The notes under the pieces are model-generated. The model saw nothing but the letters and a program-made list of their open reading frames with translations. It was not told where the DNA came from and made no database searches. From Meiothermus sp. (GTDB lineage: Bacteria; Deinococcota; Deinococci; Deinococcales; Thermaceae), in contig NZ_BPIM01000001.1 of assembly GCF_026004115.1 (NCBI RefSeq), forward strand, positions 558,001-622,000: a stretch of DNA of 64,000 nucleotides, given 5' to 3'. A program made the translations under genes and the position numbers. Of this stretch, positions 33,976 through 41,836 are shown piece after piece. Positions within the stretch are counted from its first letter, which is position 1. Every line of letters starts with the position of its first letter.

Positions 33976-35343
33976 GTGGTGTCGCTACTGGACGATAAGT
34001 TCACCATTCTGAGCGAAGAGCTCCCGCAGGGCTTTTTGCGCCCCTATCAGGTGCAGACCCCGGAGGGGCTCAGGGGACAGTTGTATTGGTTTGAAGTGCA
34101 TACCCCCGAGGCCCGCACAGCCTTCCACCGCTACAAGAACGCCATTCGGAGGCTCGAGGCCCAGGGCTATTTGCCTAAAGGGGTGTTGGTTTCGGCCAAT
34201 CCGGGGCGCTACTATGTGTTCTGGCCCGAGCAGCCCCGCGCAACCCCCAAGGCCCGGCGGCTCAAGCCCCTTTTGGAAGTCCTCGAGCCTTTTGGCTACC
34301 AGGAAGCCGACCTCGAGGCCACCGAGGAAAGCGGGCGGCCCCTGGTCGGGAAGCTACGCCCCCAGGTTGCCCCGACCCCCAGGGGTTCGAGTCGCCCCGA
34401 CCTGAACCCTGCGCTTCCAGCTCTCCCTGCCGAACCCCTCCCCACCCCACCCCCTGCGCCCCACGAACCCCCCACCAAGGCCGAGATGCCCCCCAAACCC
34501 AGCCCCACCCCCCATACCCCCAAAGAAGCCAGGCCCCGACGGTCGCAGCGCACCTATCGCTGGAACTGGCCCGGCTGGCTGCCAGGTCTCTTGATGCTGG
34601 CCCTGGGCGGCGTAGCGCTCTGGCAAGCGGCCAACAGCTACCTGAACCCACCCGCGTACGTGTTGCCCGATCTGGTAGGCAAAACCCCCCGACAGGCCCT
34701 CGAGGCCGTGCGCACCTATGGCCTCAAGGTGGAGTTTGCCGAGGGGAGCGATGTCTCGCTGCCCAAAGACCAGATTCTTGAACAGACCCCCGACCCCGGC
34801 ACCCGCGTGAAGCCCGGGCGCAGGCTCGAGTTGGTCATCAACAAACCCCGCTTTGGCAACGTCCCCACCGTGAGTGGACGCTCCCTGGAGGATGCCCGCC
34901 AGGCCCTCGAGGCCTCCGGCTACCGGGTGGCGGGCATCACCCGCATCGCCTCCGGCGACACCGCCGACACCGTTCTCTCCAGCATTCCCCGCGAGGGCCA
35001 GCCCCTTCGCCCCGGCCAGGGGGTGCGCTTGCTGGTCTCCACCGGAACCCGCCCTTCGGTGCGCGAGACCCTGCTGCCCGACCTGAGTGGTCTGACCGAG
35101 GAGGAGGCCCGCTACATCCTGACGGTGGCCGAACTCCAGGCCCAGGTGGTGCGGGTGGCCTCCGGGGCACCCGAGGGGCTGGTAATTGGCCAGGAGCCCG
35201 GCCCCGGCGTGGTGCTACCCCGCGAGACCGTGGTACGGGTGTTGGTGGCCGCCCAACCTGTGGCTACCCTGCCCAAAGCCTCCCCCTTTGCGCCACCCCG
35301 CCTGGCCGCCCCCCCCGCCCCCCGAACCCACCCCCACCCCTGA
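33976..35343 (+). CDS. Membrane protein with PASTA repeats (reading frame cut short by a C-tract shift)
   Basis: A 455-residue protein in its present frame. The N-terminal 110 residues are a cytosolic domain of unknown fold, followed by a Pro-rich linker (PTPPPAPHEPPTKAEMPP), one transmembrane helix (WLPGLLMLALGGVALW, about residue 198) and three PASTA-type repeats (VLPDLVGKTPRQALEAVRTYGL, NVPTVSGRSLEDARQALEASGY, LLPDLSGLTEEEARYILTVAEL). PASTA domains bind peptidoglycan fragments, but no kinase domain is present. The frame ends at 35343 just after a run of eight and a run of six C residues; the missing C-terminus lies in the next frame (see the next entry). TATAAT and the GTG start suggest a leaderless transcript. 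Confidence 0.85.
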   Translation: MVSLLDDKFTILSEELPQGFLRPYQVQTPEGLRGQLYWFEVHTPEARTAFHRYKNAIRRLEAQGYLPKGVLVSANPGRYYVFWPEQPRATPKARRLKPLLEVLEPFGYQEADLEATEESGRPLVGKLRPQVAPTPRGSSRPDLNPALPALPAEPLPTPPPAPHEPPTKAEMPPKPSPTPHTPKEARPRRSQRTYRWNWPGWLPGLLMLALGGVALWQAANSYLNPPAYVLPDLVGKTPRQALEAVRTYGLKVEFAEGSDVSLPKDQILEQTPDPGTRVKPGRRLELVINKPRFGNVPTVSGRSLEDARQALEASGYRVAGITRIASGDTADTVLSSIPREGQPLRPGQGVRLLVSTGTRPSVRETLLPDLSGLTEEEARYILTVAELQAQVVRVASGAPEGLVIGQEPGPGVVLPRETVVRVLVAAQPVATLPKASPFAPPRLAAPPAPRTHPHP

Positions 35344-35641
35344 GCCCATCCCCTCCCCTGAGCCCACCCCCGAGCCCACCAACCCCGACGTAAACCAACC
35401 CACCCCACCCCCCGTACCCGCCGGGCCGCAAGAACGCCGGGTCAATGTGAGCTACACCTTGCCGGAAAACATCCCCAGTGCGGTGGTGGTGATTACGGTG
35501 CAGGACGAGGTGCTGGTCAATACGGTGTTTGAAGGGCCGGTGCAGCAGCCCTGGAGCTTTAGCCAGGAGATCGTGGTGCGGGGAACGGCGGTGCTGCGGG
35601 TGGTGGTCAACGGAGAGCAGGTGCTGGAAAGCCCGCTATGA
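35320..35641 (+). pseudogene. Displaced C-terminal part of the PASTA protein
   Basis: In the +1 frame relative to the upstream part, the sequence continues PPEPTPTPEPIPSPEPTPEPTN, a Pro-Glu linker, then a beta-rich domain (RRVNVSYTLPENIPSAVVVITV ... GEQVLESPL). It has no start codon of its own. The join lies in the C8/C6 runs at about 35310-35327; removing one C restores a single protein of about 555 residues. It overlaps the following gene's ATG by 4 nt, as expected for the intact gene. Confidence 0.75.
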
Positions 35642-35967
35642 AAGGGGCCTGGGCCGAAGCGCTGGCCCGCAAGCATCTGCTGGCCAGGGGGTATGTCCTG
35701 CTGGGGCAAAATAAGCGCACCCCCTTTGGTGAAATTGACCTCTGGATGCAGGATGGCCCCACCTATGTGGCCATCGAGGTCAAGCAGCGCCGCAACAGTG
35801 CCTTTGGGACGCCCCTCGAGGCCCTCACCCCCTCCAAGTACGAGCGCATCTACAAATCTGTACTTTACCTACTGGGCCGCGACGATGTGCCGGTACGGCT
35901 GGAAGCAGTCTTGGTCTACGGAACACCCCGGCAGTTTCGCCTCGAGCACCTGTCTTTAGAACCTTGA
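35638..35967 (+). CDS. YraN-family (UPF0102) nuclease-fold protein
   Basis: A 109-residue protein of the UPF0102/YraN family, whose fold resembles Holliday-junction and restriction endonucleases. The N-terminal GAWAEALARKHLLARGYVLLGQN and the catalytic-type pattern GEIDLW ... YVAIEVKQRRN (E-x-D ... E-x-K) are present. Starts at the ATG that overlaps the end of the PASTA reading frame (ATGA), so it is translationally coupled to that gene. The cellular role is poorly defined in all bacteria. Confidence 0.88.
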   Translation: MKGAWAEALARKHLLARGYVLLGQNKRTPFGEIDLWMQDGPTYVAIEVKQRRNSAFGTPLEALTPSKYERIYKSVLYLLGRDDVPVRLEAVLVYGTPRQFRLEHLSLEP

Positions 35968-36025
35968 GCCGCAGTTGAAAGCTGCTTCCATATTGCCCCT
36001 GTGCGCATCGGCTATCCTGAAATGG

Positions 36026-37849
36026 ATGTACAAGAACCTTCAGGCATTCATCCAAGACCTAGATCGCCAGGGCGAACTCCTACGCATCCAGGAGCCAGTT
36101 TCCTGCGAACTGGAAATCACCGAAATCGCCGACCGCATGGTCAAATCCGGCGGGCCGGCTTTGCTCTTCGAAAACGTACAAGGCCGCGATTTTCCGGTCT
36201 TTATCGGGGGTTTTGGTACGGCGGAGCGCACCGCGCGGGCCATGGGGGTAAAGCGCCTGGACGACCTGGCCGAGCGGGTCGCCCGCTTGATGAACCTGAA
36301 CCCCGGCAAGGGCGGCCTCAAGGCGGCTTTTGCCCTGCTGCCCAAGCTGCGTGAGCTGAAGGGCTTTTTCCCCAAAAAAGTGCGCGGCGGCCCGGTGCAG
36401 GAGGTAGTCTGGCAGGGCGAACAGGTAGACCTGTCCAGAATTCCCATCCTCAAGTGCTGGCCCCTGGACGGCGGCCCCTACATCACCTTGCCGCTGGTGA
36501 TTAGCAAAGACCCCGAAACGGGCGAGTTGAACCTGGGCATGTACCGCATGCAGGTGCTGGACAAACAAAGCACCGCCATGCACTGGCAACTGCATAAGGT
36601 GGGGCGGCGGCACTACGACAAGGCCAAAAAGCTGGGGAAGCGGCTCGAGGTCGCCGTTGCCCTGGGGGGCGACCCCATCCTGACCTACGCCGCCACTGCC
36701 CCGGTGCCGCCCATTCCGGGCGTGAACGAGTTCAACCTGGCCGGGTTTTTGCGTGGGCAGCCGGTGGAGCTCACCCGTGGCATCACGGTAGACCTGCCCG
36801 TGCCCGCCGAGGCCGAGTTTGTGCTCGAGGGCTACATAGACCCCGCTGAAGACCTGGTCGTCGAGGGGCCTTTTGGCGACCACACCGGCTTTTACACCCT
36901 GGAAGACTTCTACCCCCGCTTTCACCTGACCGCCATCACCCACCGCAAGAAAGCCATCTACCCCGCAACCATCGTGGGCCGCCCCCCCATGGAAGATGCC
37001 TATCTGATCGAGGCTTCCGAGCGGCTCTTCCTGCCCGCCGCCCAGCTCATCCTGCCGGAAATTGCCGACTACCACATGCCCCCCGCCGGGGTGGCCCACA
37101 ACTGGGTCAACGTGAGCATCGAAAAACGCTACCCCGGCCAGGGCTACAAGGTGGCCAACGGCCTCTTTGGGCTGGGCCAGATGATGTTTGCCAAGGTGAT
37201 GGTGGTGCTGGACGCAGGCGCCCCGCTCAAAGGCCCCGAGGCCCTGCAGCACGCCCTGCAGCACGCCGTGCCGGGCCGCGATACCCTGGTCTCGAGGGGC
37301 CCCATCGATGTGCTCGACCACTCTTCGCGGGCTATGGGCTATGGGGGCAAGCTGATTATCGACGGCACGGCCAAGCTGGAAGAAGAAGGCGGCCCCCTCC
37401 CCTTCACTCCCAGGGCCCACCCCAGCCTGCCGGGCATTCCGGGGGTGCGCCAGAAGCAACTGCCCGGTATCTGGATGGCTACGCTGGAGAAAACCCGTCC
37501 CTACCAGGCCCGGGAAATCGCCGAGCATCTGCTGGTTGCCCCTCAGAGCGCGGGCATCCGCCTGGTGCTCATCACCGATAGCGACACCCAGCTGGACTTC
37601 GACGAGGTGATGTGGGCGGTTCTCAACAACATTGACCCCGAGCGCGACGCCTGGGTGATGTCCGGGGTGGAGGGGCCGGTGCTGGTGCTGGATGGCACCC
37701 GCAAGCTGGCCGAGGAGGGCTTTACCCGCCGCTGGCCGCCCAAAATCGCGATGTCACCCGAAATTGTGCGGCGCGTGGATGAGCGCTGGAAGGCGCTGGG
37801 GCTACCGGCCCTGCCACCCAAAGACACCGGCGTAGTTACCAGGTTCTGA
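36026..37849 (+). CDS. UbiD-family decarboxylase (candidate for late menaquinone synthesis)
   Basis: A 607-residue UbiD-type decarboxylase, an enzyme class that uses prenylated FMN. Family phrases include LPLVISKDPETGELNLGMYRMQVLD, VAVALGGDPILTYAATAPVPP, EGPFGDHTGFYTLEDFYPRFHL and KAIYPATIVGRPPMEDAYLIEA. The ATG at 36026 lies 7 nt after a TATCCT box, which fits a leaderless transcript; an upstream in-frame start at 35975 lacks support. Because mqnE and mqnA of the futalosine pathway are in the same window, the likely role is decarboxylation of the prenylated naphthoate intermediate; this is inference. The small exported protein follows after 105 nt. Confidence 0.88.
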   Translation: MYKNLQAFIQDLDRQGELLRIQEPVSCELEITEIADRMVKSGGPALLFENVQGRDFPVFIGGFGTAERTARAMGVKRLDDLAERVARLMNLNPGKGGLKAAFALLPKLRELKGFFPKKVRGGPVQEVVWQGEQVDLSRIPILKCWPLDGGPYITLPLVISKDPETGELNLGMYRMQVLDKQSTAMHWQLHKVGRRHYDKAKKLGKRLEVAVALGGDPILTYAATAPVPPIPGVNEFNLAGFLRGQPVELTRGITVDLPVPAEAEFVLEGYIDPAEDLVVEGPFGDHTGFYTLEDFYPRFHLTAITHRKKAIYPATIVGRPPMEDAYLIEASERLFLPAAQLILPEIADYHMPPAGVAHNWVNVSIEKRYPGQGYKVANGLFGLGQMMFAKVMVVLDAGAPLKGPEALQHALQHAVPGRDTLVSRGPIDVLDHSSRAMGYGGKLIIDGTAKLEEEGGPLPFTPRAHPSLPGIPGVRQKQLPGIWMATLEKTRPYQAREIAEHLLVAPQSAGIRLVLITDSDTQLDFDEVMWAVLNNIDPERDAWVMSGVEGPVLVLDGTRKLAEEGFTRRWPPKIAMSPEIVRRVDERWKALGLPALPPKDTGVVTRF

Positions 37850-37954
37850 TGCCAGTCTCTGGTAGATGCAACTTTGCTCAGGGCAAAAAAAATAAAGCGT
37901 TGCCAGCATGTCAAATAACCCGGATTCCCGCCAGCGAGAGGCTAACCTCGTTGT

Positions 37955-38383
37955 ATGAGAGTACTTCTCCTTTCCTGGTTGCTTCTGCTGGGGGCCCCCG
38001 CCCTGGCCCAAACCTTGGTCGAGGTCACCACCGTTGCTGCCACTGCCTCCACCCTCGATGCCAATGTGCGGTTTCCTTCCGGTTCCTTCCGGGCCGGGCG
38101 CGGCAGCGAGGCCATTGTGGCCCGGATTCCCGATGCCGGGCGCTTCAACCTGGAGGTCTATGCGGCCCGGGGCCTGGCGGCTCGCCTGCAGGCCGGTTTT
38201 GTGCAGCAGATTCTGACCGGCTTCGCGGTGGCGGGTTATTTTATGGAGAACCAGCAGGAAACCCAGGTCGCGGGCGAAATTCGCACCCGCTACGACCTTA
38301 AGGACAGCGCAGGCATGGCAGCCATTCTGTTTGTGGTGCGAAAAGGCGACGAGCTGGCGTATGCCTTTGGCAAAGCTCGCTAA
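37955..38383 (+). CDS. Small exported protein of unknown function
   Basis: A 142-residue protein with a clear signal peptide (VLLLSWLLLLGAPALA, cleavage near residue 18). The mature part is beta-prone (NVRFPSGSFRAGRGSEAIVARIP, ATTGxxx-like turns absent) and ends AYAFGKAR. No family is recognised. A TAACCT box lies 7 nt upstream of the ATG. It sits between the UbiD-type gene and a short gene at 38442. Probably periplasmic. Confidence 0.7.
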   Translation: MRVLLLSWLLLLGAPALAQTLVEVTTVAATASTLDANVRFPSGSFRAGRGSEAIVARIPDAGRFNLEVYAARGLAARLQAGFVQQILTGFAVAGYFMENQQETQVAGEIRTRYDLKDSAGMAAILFVVRKGDELAYAFGKAR

Positions 38384-38441
38384 AGCTCAGGGCCGAAGCG
38401 GACAACAAGGGGGTTGGAGGGTGGGATAAACTGTAGGGAGC

Positions 38442-38687
38442 ATGAGTGCGCCCTTGCGCTGGTCGGCACTCGAGGCCCGGCTGCCCCTGCACGAGCTGCC
38501 GGCTTTTCACCGGGCTTTCTTGCGCCAACACCGCCCGGAACTGAACCCCGATACCCTGCCGCTGCGGCGGGTGCAGCAGTACGTGAGCCAGACGCTGCAT
38601 GCGCTGGCGAAGGAAGGGAAAGCCCGGCGGGTAGGCGACGACTTCGAACTCGAGGCCGAGCTTATCCCTCCTCCCTACCGAGAGTAG
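38442..38687 (+). CDS. Small hypothetical protein
   Basis: An 81-residue basic, soluble protein (LHELPAFHRAFLRQHRPELN ... RRVQQYVSQTLHALAKEGKARRVG) that looks all-alpha and ends with an acidic, proline-rich tail (ELEAELIPPPYRE). TAGGGAG lies 5 nt before the ATG. The helical layout resembles a small winged-helix or adaptor domain, but no family is recognised. It precedes hemC by 74 nt. Confidence 0.6.
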   Translation: MSAPLRWSALEARLPLHELPAFHRAFLRQHRPELNPDTLPLRRVQQYVSQTLHALAKEGKARRVGDDFELEAELIPPPYRE

Positions 38688-38724
38688 GGCCCACACCTGG
38701 ACTGATCGAGCAAGCGCCTCGCAC

Positions 38725-38752
38725 TTCACAATCGGTCATTTCCGGCTAATAT
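38725..38752 (+). promoter_or_regulatory. Promoter of the hemC-like gene
   Basis: TTCACA (38725-38730) and TAATAT (38747-38752) with a 16-bp spacer, 9 nt before the ATG at 38762. No Shine-Dalgarno sequence is present, so the transcript is leaderless or nearly so. Confidence 0.6.
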
Positions 38753-38761
38753 ATTGGCGTT

Positions 38762-39655
38762 ATGCGCGTTATCGTAATCGGGGCCAGGGCTAGCCTGTTG
38801 GCCCAAGCCCAGACCCGCTGGGTGATGGAACGCCTGAAGGAAAACTGGCCCGAGACCGAGTTCAAAATACGCACCGTGCAGTCCAAAAACGCCTCCGAGA
38901 GCAGCGCAGCGGAGGCTCTGCGGCAGGCTTTGGGGAAGAGGGAAGTAGACATTGCGGTGTACTCGCTCAAACATCTGCCCACCCAGGAAGTGCCCGGAAT
39001 TCATCTGGTAGCGGTAACCAAGCGGGTAGAGCCCCGCGAGGCCTTGGTAGGACGCAGCGCCAAGCGGCTGGAGGAACTGCCCAAAGGAGCGGTGGTGGGG
39101 GTTAATAGCCTGCGGCGTAAAGCCCAGCTGCTGGCCTTTCGCTCCGACCTGAGTATCCGCGACCTCGAGGGCGACGTGGACGACCGCCTGAGCGCACTGG
39201 GAACCGGCGAGTACGACGCCGTAATTATCGGCGCAGCCAGCCTGCTGCGACTGGATTTGCGTAACCGCATTGACCAGCTCATAGACCCCGAGATTCTGCT
39301 GCCTGCGCCCGGGCAGGGGGCTTTGGGCCTCGAGGTGCGCTTGGGCGACGACTGGGCCGAGGAGCTGGCCTACAGCCTGAACCACCGGGCCTCCTATGCA
39401 CGGGTCAGCGCTGAGCGAGCCTTCCTGCGGGCCCTGGGCGCGGGCGACGAGTGCGCCGCGGGGGCGCTGGCAACCCTGGAAGCCGACGATACCCTGGTCT
39501 TGCAGGGGGTGGTGGCTTCGCCCGATGGCCGCGAACTCATCCGGGCCGAAATCGAGGGCGATGCCGAGGAGGCTGCCGAGTTGGGCCGCGACCTGGCCCA
39601 GGACTTGCTGGCCGAGGGCGGGCGGGAGCTGTTGGGTGCGGTACAGGCCCGCTGA
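38762..39655 (+). CDS. hemC: Hydroxymethylbilane synthase-like protein with altered active-site residues
   Basis: A 297-residue protein alignable over its length with HemC, which joins four porphobilinogens into hydroxymethylbilane for heme synthesis. [36 protein letters not shown] and a cysteine (C231) at the place of the dipyrromethane-cofactor cysteine are kept. However, the essential Asp of the HSxKDxP motif (D84 in E. coli) is His71 here (YSLKHLP), the RGNV arginine (R149 in E. coli) is Glu136 (EGDV), and the GGKG loop is missing between residues 41 and 58. Either the enzyme has diverged or this is a paralog with another role. A Fur-family regulator gene follows after 108 nt. Confidence 0.72.
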   Translation: MRVIVIGARASLLAQAQTRWVMERLKENWPETEFKIRTVQSKNASESSAAEALRQALGKREVDIAVYSLKHLPTQEVPGIHLVAVTKRVEPREALVGRSAKRLEELPKGAVVGVNSLRRKAQLLAFRSDLSIRDLEGDVDDRLSALGTGEYDAVIIGAASLLRLDLRNRIDQLIDPEILLPAPGQGALGLEVRLGDDWAEELAYSLNHRASYARVSAERAFLRALGAGDECAAGALATLEADDTLVLQGVVASPDGRELIRAEIEGDAEEAAELGRDLAQDLLAEGGRELLGAVQAR

Positions 39656-39713
39656 ACCCGGTGTGATTTGCCCACCACCCTACTTTCTGGTAGCGGTTTT
39701 GCGATAAACTTGA

Positions 39714-39732
39714 GATAATCAGTCGGGATTAT
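39714..39732 (+). promoter_or_regulatory. Candidate Fur-family operator
   Basis: ATAATC (39715-39720) and GATTAT (39727-39732) form an inverted repeat with a 6-bp spacer, 31 bp upstream of the Fur/PerR regulator ATG. The hexamers resemble the half-sites of Fur and PerR boxes, so the gene may be autoregulated. Confidence 0.5.
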
Positions 39733-39763
39733 TTATTCCGGCTTACTACCCTTTAGGGCGACC

Positions 39764-40156
39764 ATGAGCATGAAACGTCTGACCAAGCAGCGCAGGGCCG
39801 TACTCGAGGTGGTTCGCAGTGCCAAGGGCCACCACCCCGATGCTGCTTGGGTATATGCAGAAGTCCGTAAGCTGGTGCCTAGCATTAGCCTGGGCACGGT
39901 GTACCGCACCCTGGATACGCTTATCGAAGAAGGTTACCTCGTGCCCCTATCCCGCCCGGGGGAGGCCCTGCGCTACGAGGCCAACCCGGACGGCCACCTG
40001 CACATGGTCTGCCGCAAGTGCAACCGGTTCTTTGACATCGTGCAGCCCCTGCCCGACCTGCTGAGCGAGGTCAAGGCCCGGTATCCAGGCTACGAGATTG
40101 AGGACGTGCAGGTCGAGTACCACGGCATCTGCCCCGAGTGCCGGGCCCAGGGGTAG
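39764..40156 (+). CDS. Fur/PerR-family metalloregulator
   Basis: A 130-residue regulator of the Fur superfamily. The winged helix spans about 5-80 (HHPDAAWVYAEVRKLVPSISLGTVYRTLDTLIEEGYL); the metal-binding half has HLHMVCRKCNRFFDIV and a C-terminal CPEC, giving two CxxC pairs for a structural zinc. The regulatory site includes the HLH histidines. The set resembles PerR and Fur; which metal or peroxide signal is sensed cannot be decided. Possible targets are itself and the neighbouring hemC-like gene. Its 3' end nearly touches the convergent hydrolase gene. Confidence 0.9.
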   Translation: MSMKRLTKQRRAVLEVVRSAKGHHPDAAWVYAEVRKLVPSISLGTVYRTLDTLIEEGYLVPLSRPGEALRYEANPDGHLHMVCRKCNRFFDIVQPLPDLLSEVKARYPGYEIEDVQVEYHGICPECRAQG

Positions 40157-40158
40157 TT

Positions 40159-41028
40159 CTACTGCAAAATCAAGCGCACGAGCTCCAAAGGTTTTTCCTG
40201 TTGTGGCAGGTGCCCGCAACCCGGAATGACGTGCAGTTCGGCGCCGGGAATCCAGCTTGCCAGGGTTCGGCCCGCCTCAACAGGTATTACAAAGTCCCGC
40301 TCACCCCACACAATCAGGGTGGGGGTGGTGAGCTGGCCCAGCTTGGCCGGGCGGGGGTGGCCCAGCAGCCCCTCCACAGCCATCCAGCGAAAAGTCGAGA
40401 AATAGGCCCGCCGCTGATCATCGCTCCAGACCCGATCCCACACCCGTTCCCGCAAAAACTGGCGGTCTTCGGGGGGCAGGGCATCCAGATCGCCGTAATA
40501 GGGCCGCAGGCTTTCATAGGCAGCATCCTGTGAAGCCCGGAAGCTGTTGTAGATTTTTTCACCCTGGCCCGGAATCAAAAACATCACCTGAACCTTACCC
40601 AGTTTGCTTCGCACCGGGGGGCCATCCACCAGCACCAGCCGGGCCGCCAGGTCGGGGCGGCGCATAGCCACCCGCAGGGCCACAGCAGCCCCCATCGAGT
40701 TCCCCACCAGCACCGCTTGGGGAATTTTCAGGTGCTCCAGAAGCGTCGCCACCGTATCGGCAAAAAAGTTGAGCGTATAGGCTCGTTTGGGGTGGTCGGA
40801 ACGGCCAAAGCCCGGCAGGTCGAGGGCCACCACCCGACCCTGCCCCGCAAGAAGCGGAAAAACCTTTTGCCAGCTATCGGCTTCGTCGCCCAGGCCGTGA
40901 ATGAGCAGGAAGGTGGGCCCCTGAGACGACGCAACCCCCGAATCGTAGAGGTGCAAGCCGACCCCATGGGCCGCCACTTTGCGCTGGTAGGGTTTCAGAT
41001 GGTCGGGAACGGCAAATTTGGGTTTCAT
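40159..41028 (-). CDS. Alpha/beta hydrolase
   Basis: A 289-residue alpha/beta-hydrolase. Oxyanion-hole motif LLIHGLGDEADSW, nucleophile elbow GNSMGA (catalytic Ser), acid in VWGERDFVIP and His in PGCGHLPQQE make a complete triad. The ATG at 41028 is chosen because AGGAG lies 6 nt upstream on the minus strand; an extension to 41079 lacks such a site. Resembles carbon-carbon hydrolases and esterases of aromatic degradation, but the substrate is unknown. It follows the GlcE-like gene on the same strand. Confidence 0.87.
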   Translation of the reverse strand: MKPKFAVPDHLKPYQRKVAAHGVGLHLYDSGVASSQGPTFLLIHGLGDEADSWQKVFPLLAGQGRVVALDLPGFGRSDHPKRAYTLNFFADTVATLLEHLKIPQAVLVGNSMGAAVALRVAMRRPDLAARLVLVDGPPVRSKLGKVQVMFLIPGQGEKIYNSFRASQDAAYESLRPYYGDLDALPPEDRQFLRERVWDRVWSDDQRRAYFSTFRWMAVEGLLGHPRPAKLGQLTTPTLIVWGERDFVIPVEAGRTLASWIPGAELHVIPGCGHLPQQEKPLELVRLILQ

Positions 41029-41162
41029 AAACTCCTGATGGTGGGTTTGTGGGCCCTTTGGTTTCCCTGCAACCGTCACAGGTCGCAGGCCAAAAAGTTG
41101 TCGAGGGTCGAGGGTTTCATGGTTCGTAAGCCATCCACACGCTCAAGTTTTGATTCCCCTGC

Positions 41163-41813
41163 TCAAATGGCTTCTACCAGGCGCTTATAGGCTTCGGGCA
41201 TGGGGGGCCTGGTGCCTCCATCGGCCCAGCTAAAGCGCAGGTCTATCAGGTGGCCGGGGCCCACACCTATCCCGTTGGGAAACAGAGGGGTGTAATCCAG
41301 CGTGCCCCGGACTTCCTCGCCGCCAAAGGTTTGCGCGAGGCGCTCGACCTCGAGCGGATACCCAAAATGGTAGGCGCAGGTATGAGCCAGCGCCTGCCAC
41401 AAAAAGCGCGGCTTGTGGGGGGGTTCGGCCAGTTCCCCCTTGCGGCGCAAGAGCACCGAAGCCCGGCCCGGACGCAGCCGTAGGGTGGCTTCCAACACAT
41501 CGCCCAGCACCCCAAAGCTCCCCACAAAGGGCCGCACCAGGTCGTAGCCTTGCACGTTCTTCACCGTGAGACCTCCGGCCTGGATGGTATGGCCCCTGGG
41601 CGACCTGAACTTGAGCCCCAGCACCTCGCTCCCCACAAAAAAAGTCTGGGCGAAGCCGCCTCGTTTGAGCAGGCCATCCAACCCCCCCGGTAGCTCCACC
41701 GGGGGGAACGGCGGGAAAAGCCCCTCGGGCAGGGCCTCCCAGACTTCCAAAAGCCGGGTGTCGCCCGTGGCGACGAGGTACTGGTCGGCAGCAGAGACCT
41801 TCAGAACCGGCAT
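41163..41813 (-). CDS. GlcE-like FAD-binding protein (short form)
   Basis: A 216-residue protein that matches the GlcE subunit of glycolate oxidase and related FAD-linked oxidases through [36 protein letters not shown], the flavin-binding signature. GlcE proteins usually have about 350 residues; here the N-terminal glycine-rich ADP-binding part is reduced or absent. It may act with a separate catalytic subunit not seen in the window. It starts 24 nt after the carboxylesterase gene, so the two are probably one operon. Confidence 0.75.
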   Translation of the reverse strand: MPVLKVSAADQYLVATGDTRLLEVWEALPEGLFPPFPPVELPGGLDGLLKRGGFAQTFFVGSEVLGLKFRSPRGHTIQAGGLTVKNVQGYDLVRPFVGSFGVLGDVLEATLRLRPGRASVLLRRKGELAEPPHKPRFLWQALAHTCAYHFGYPLEVERLAQTFGGEEVRGTLDYTPLFPNGIGVGPGHLIDLRFSWADGGTRPPMPEAYKRLVEAI

Positions 41814-41836
41814 GTCTTTATGCTATTCGCCCCGGC

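Noticed and set aside
34000-35343. Ser/Thr kinase of the PASTA-kinase type
   Set aside because: The N-terminal domain lacks all kinase motifs (no glycine loop, no HRD, no DFG); only the PASTA repeats match.
36080-37528. A 482-codon minus-strand open frame opposite the UbiD-type gene
   Set aside because: Shadow of a conserved enzyme; no start signals or domains.
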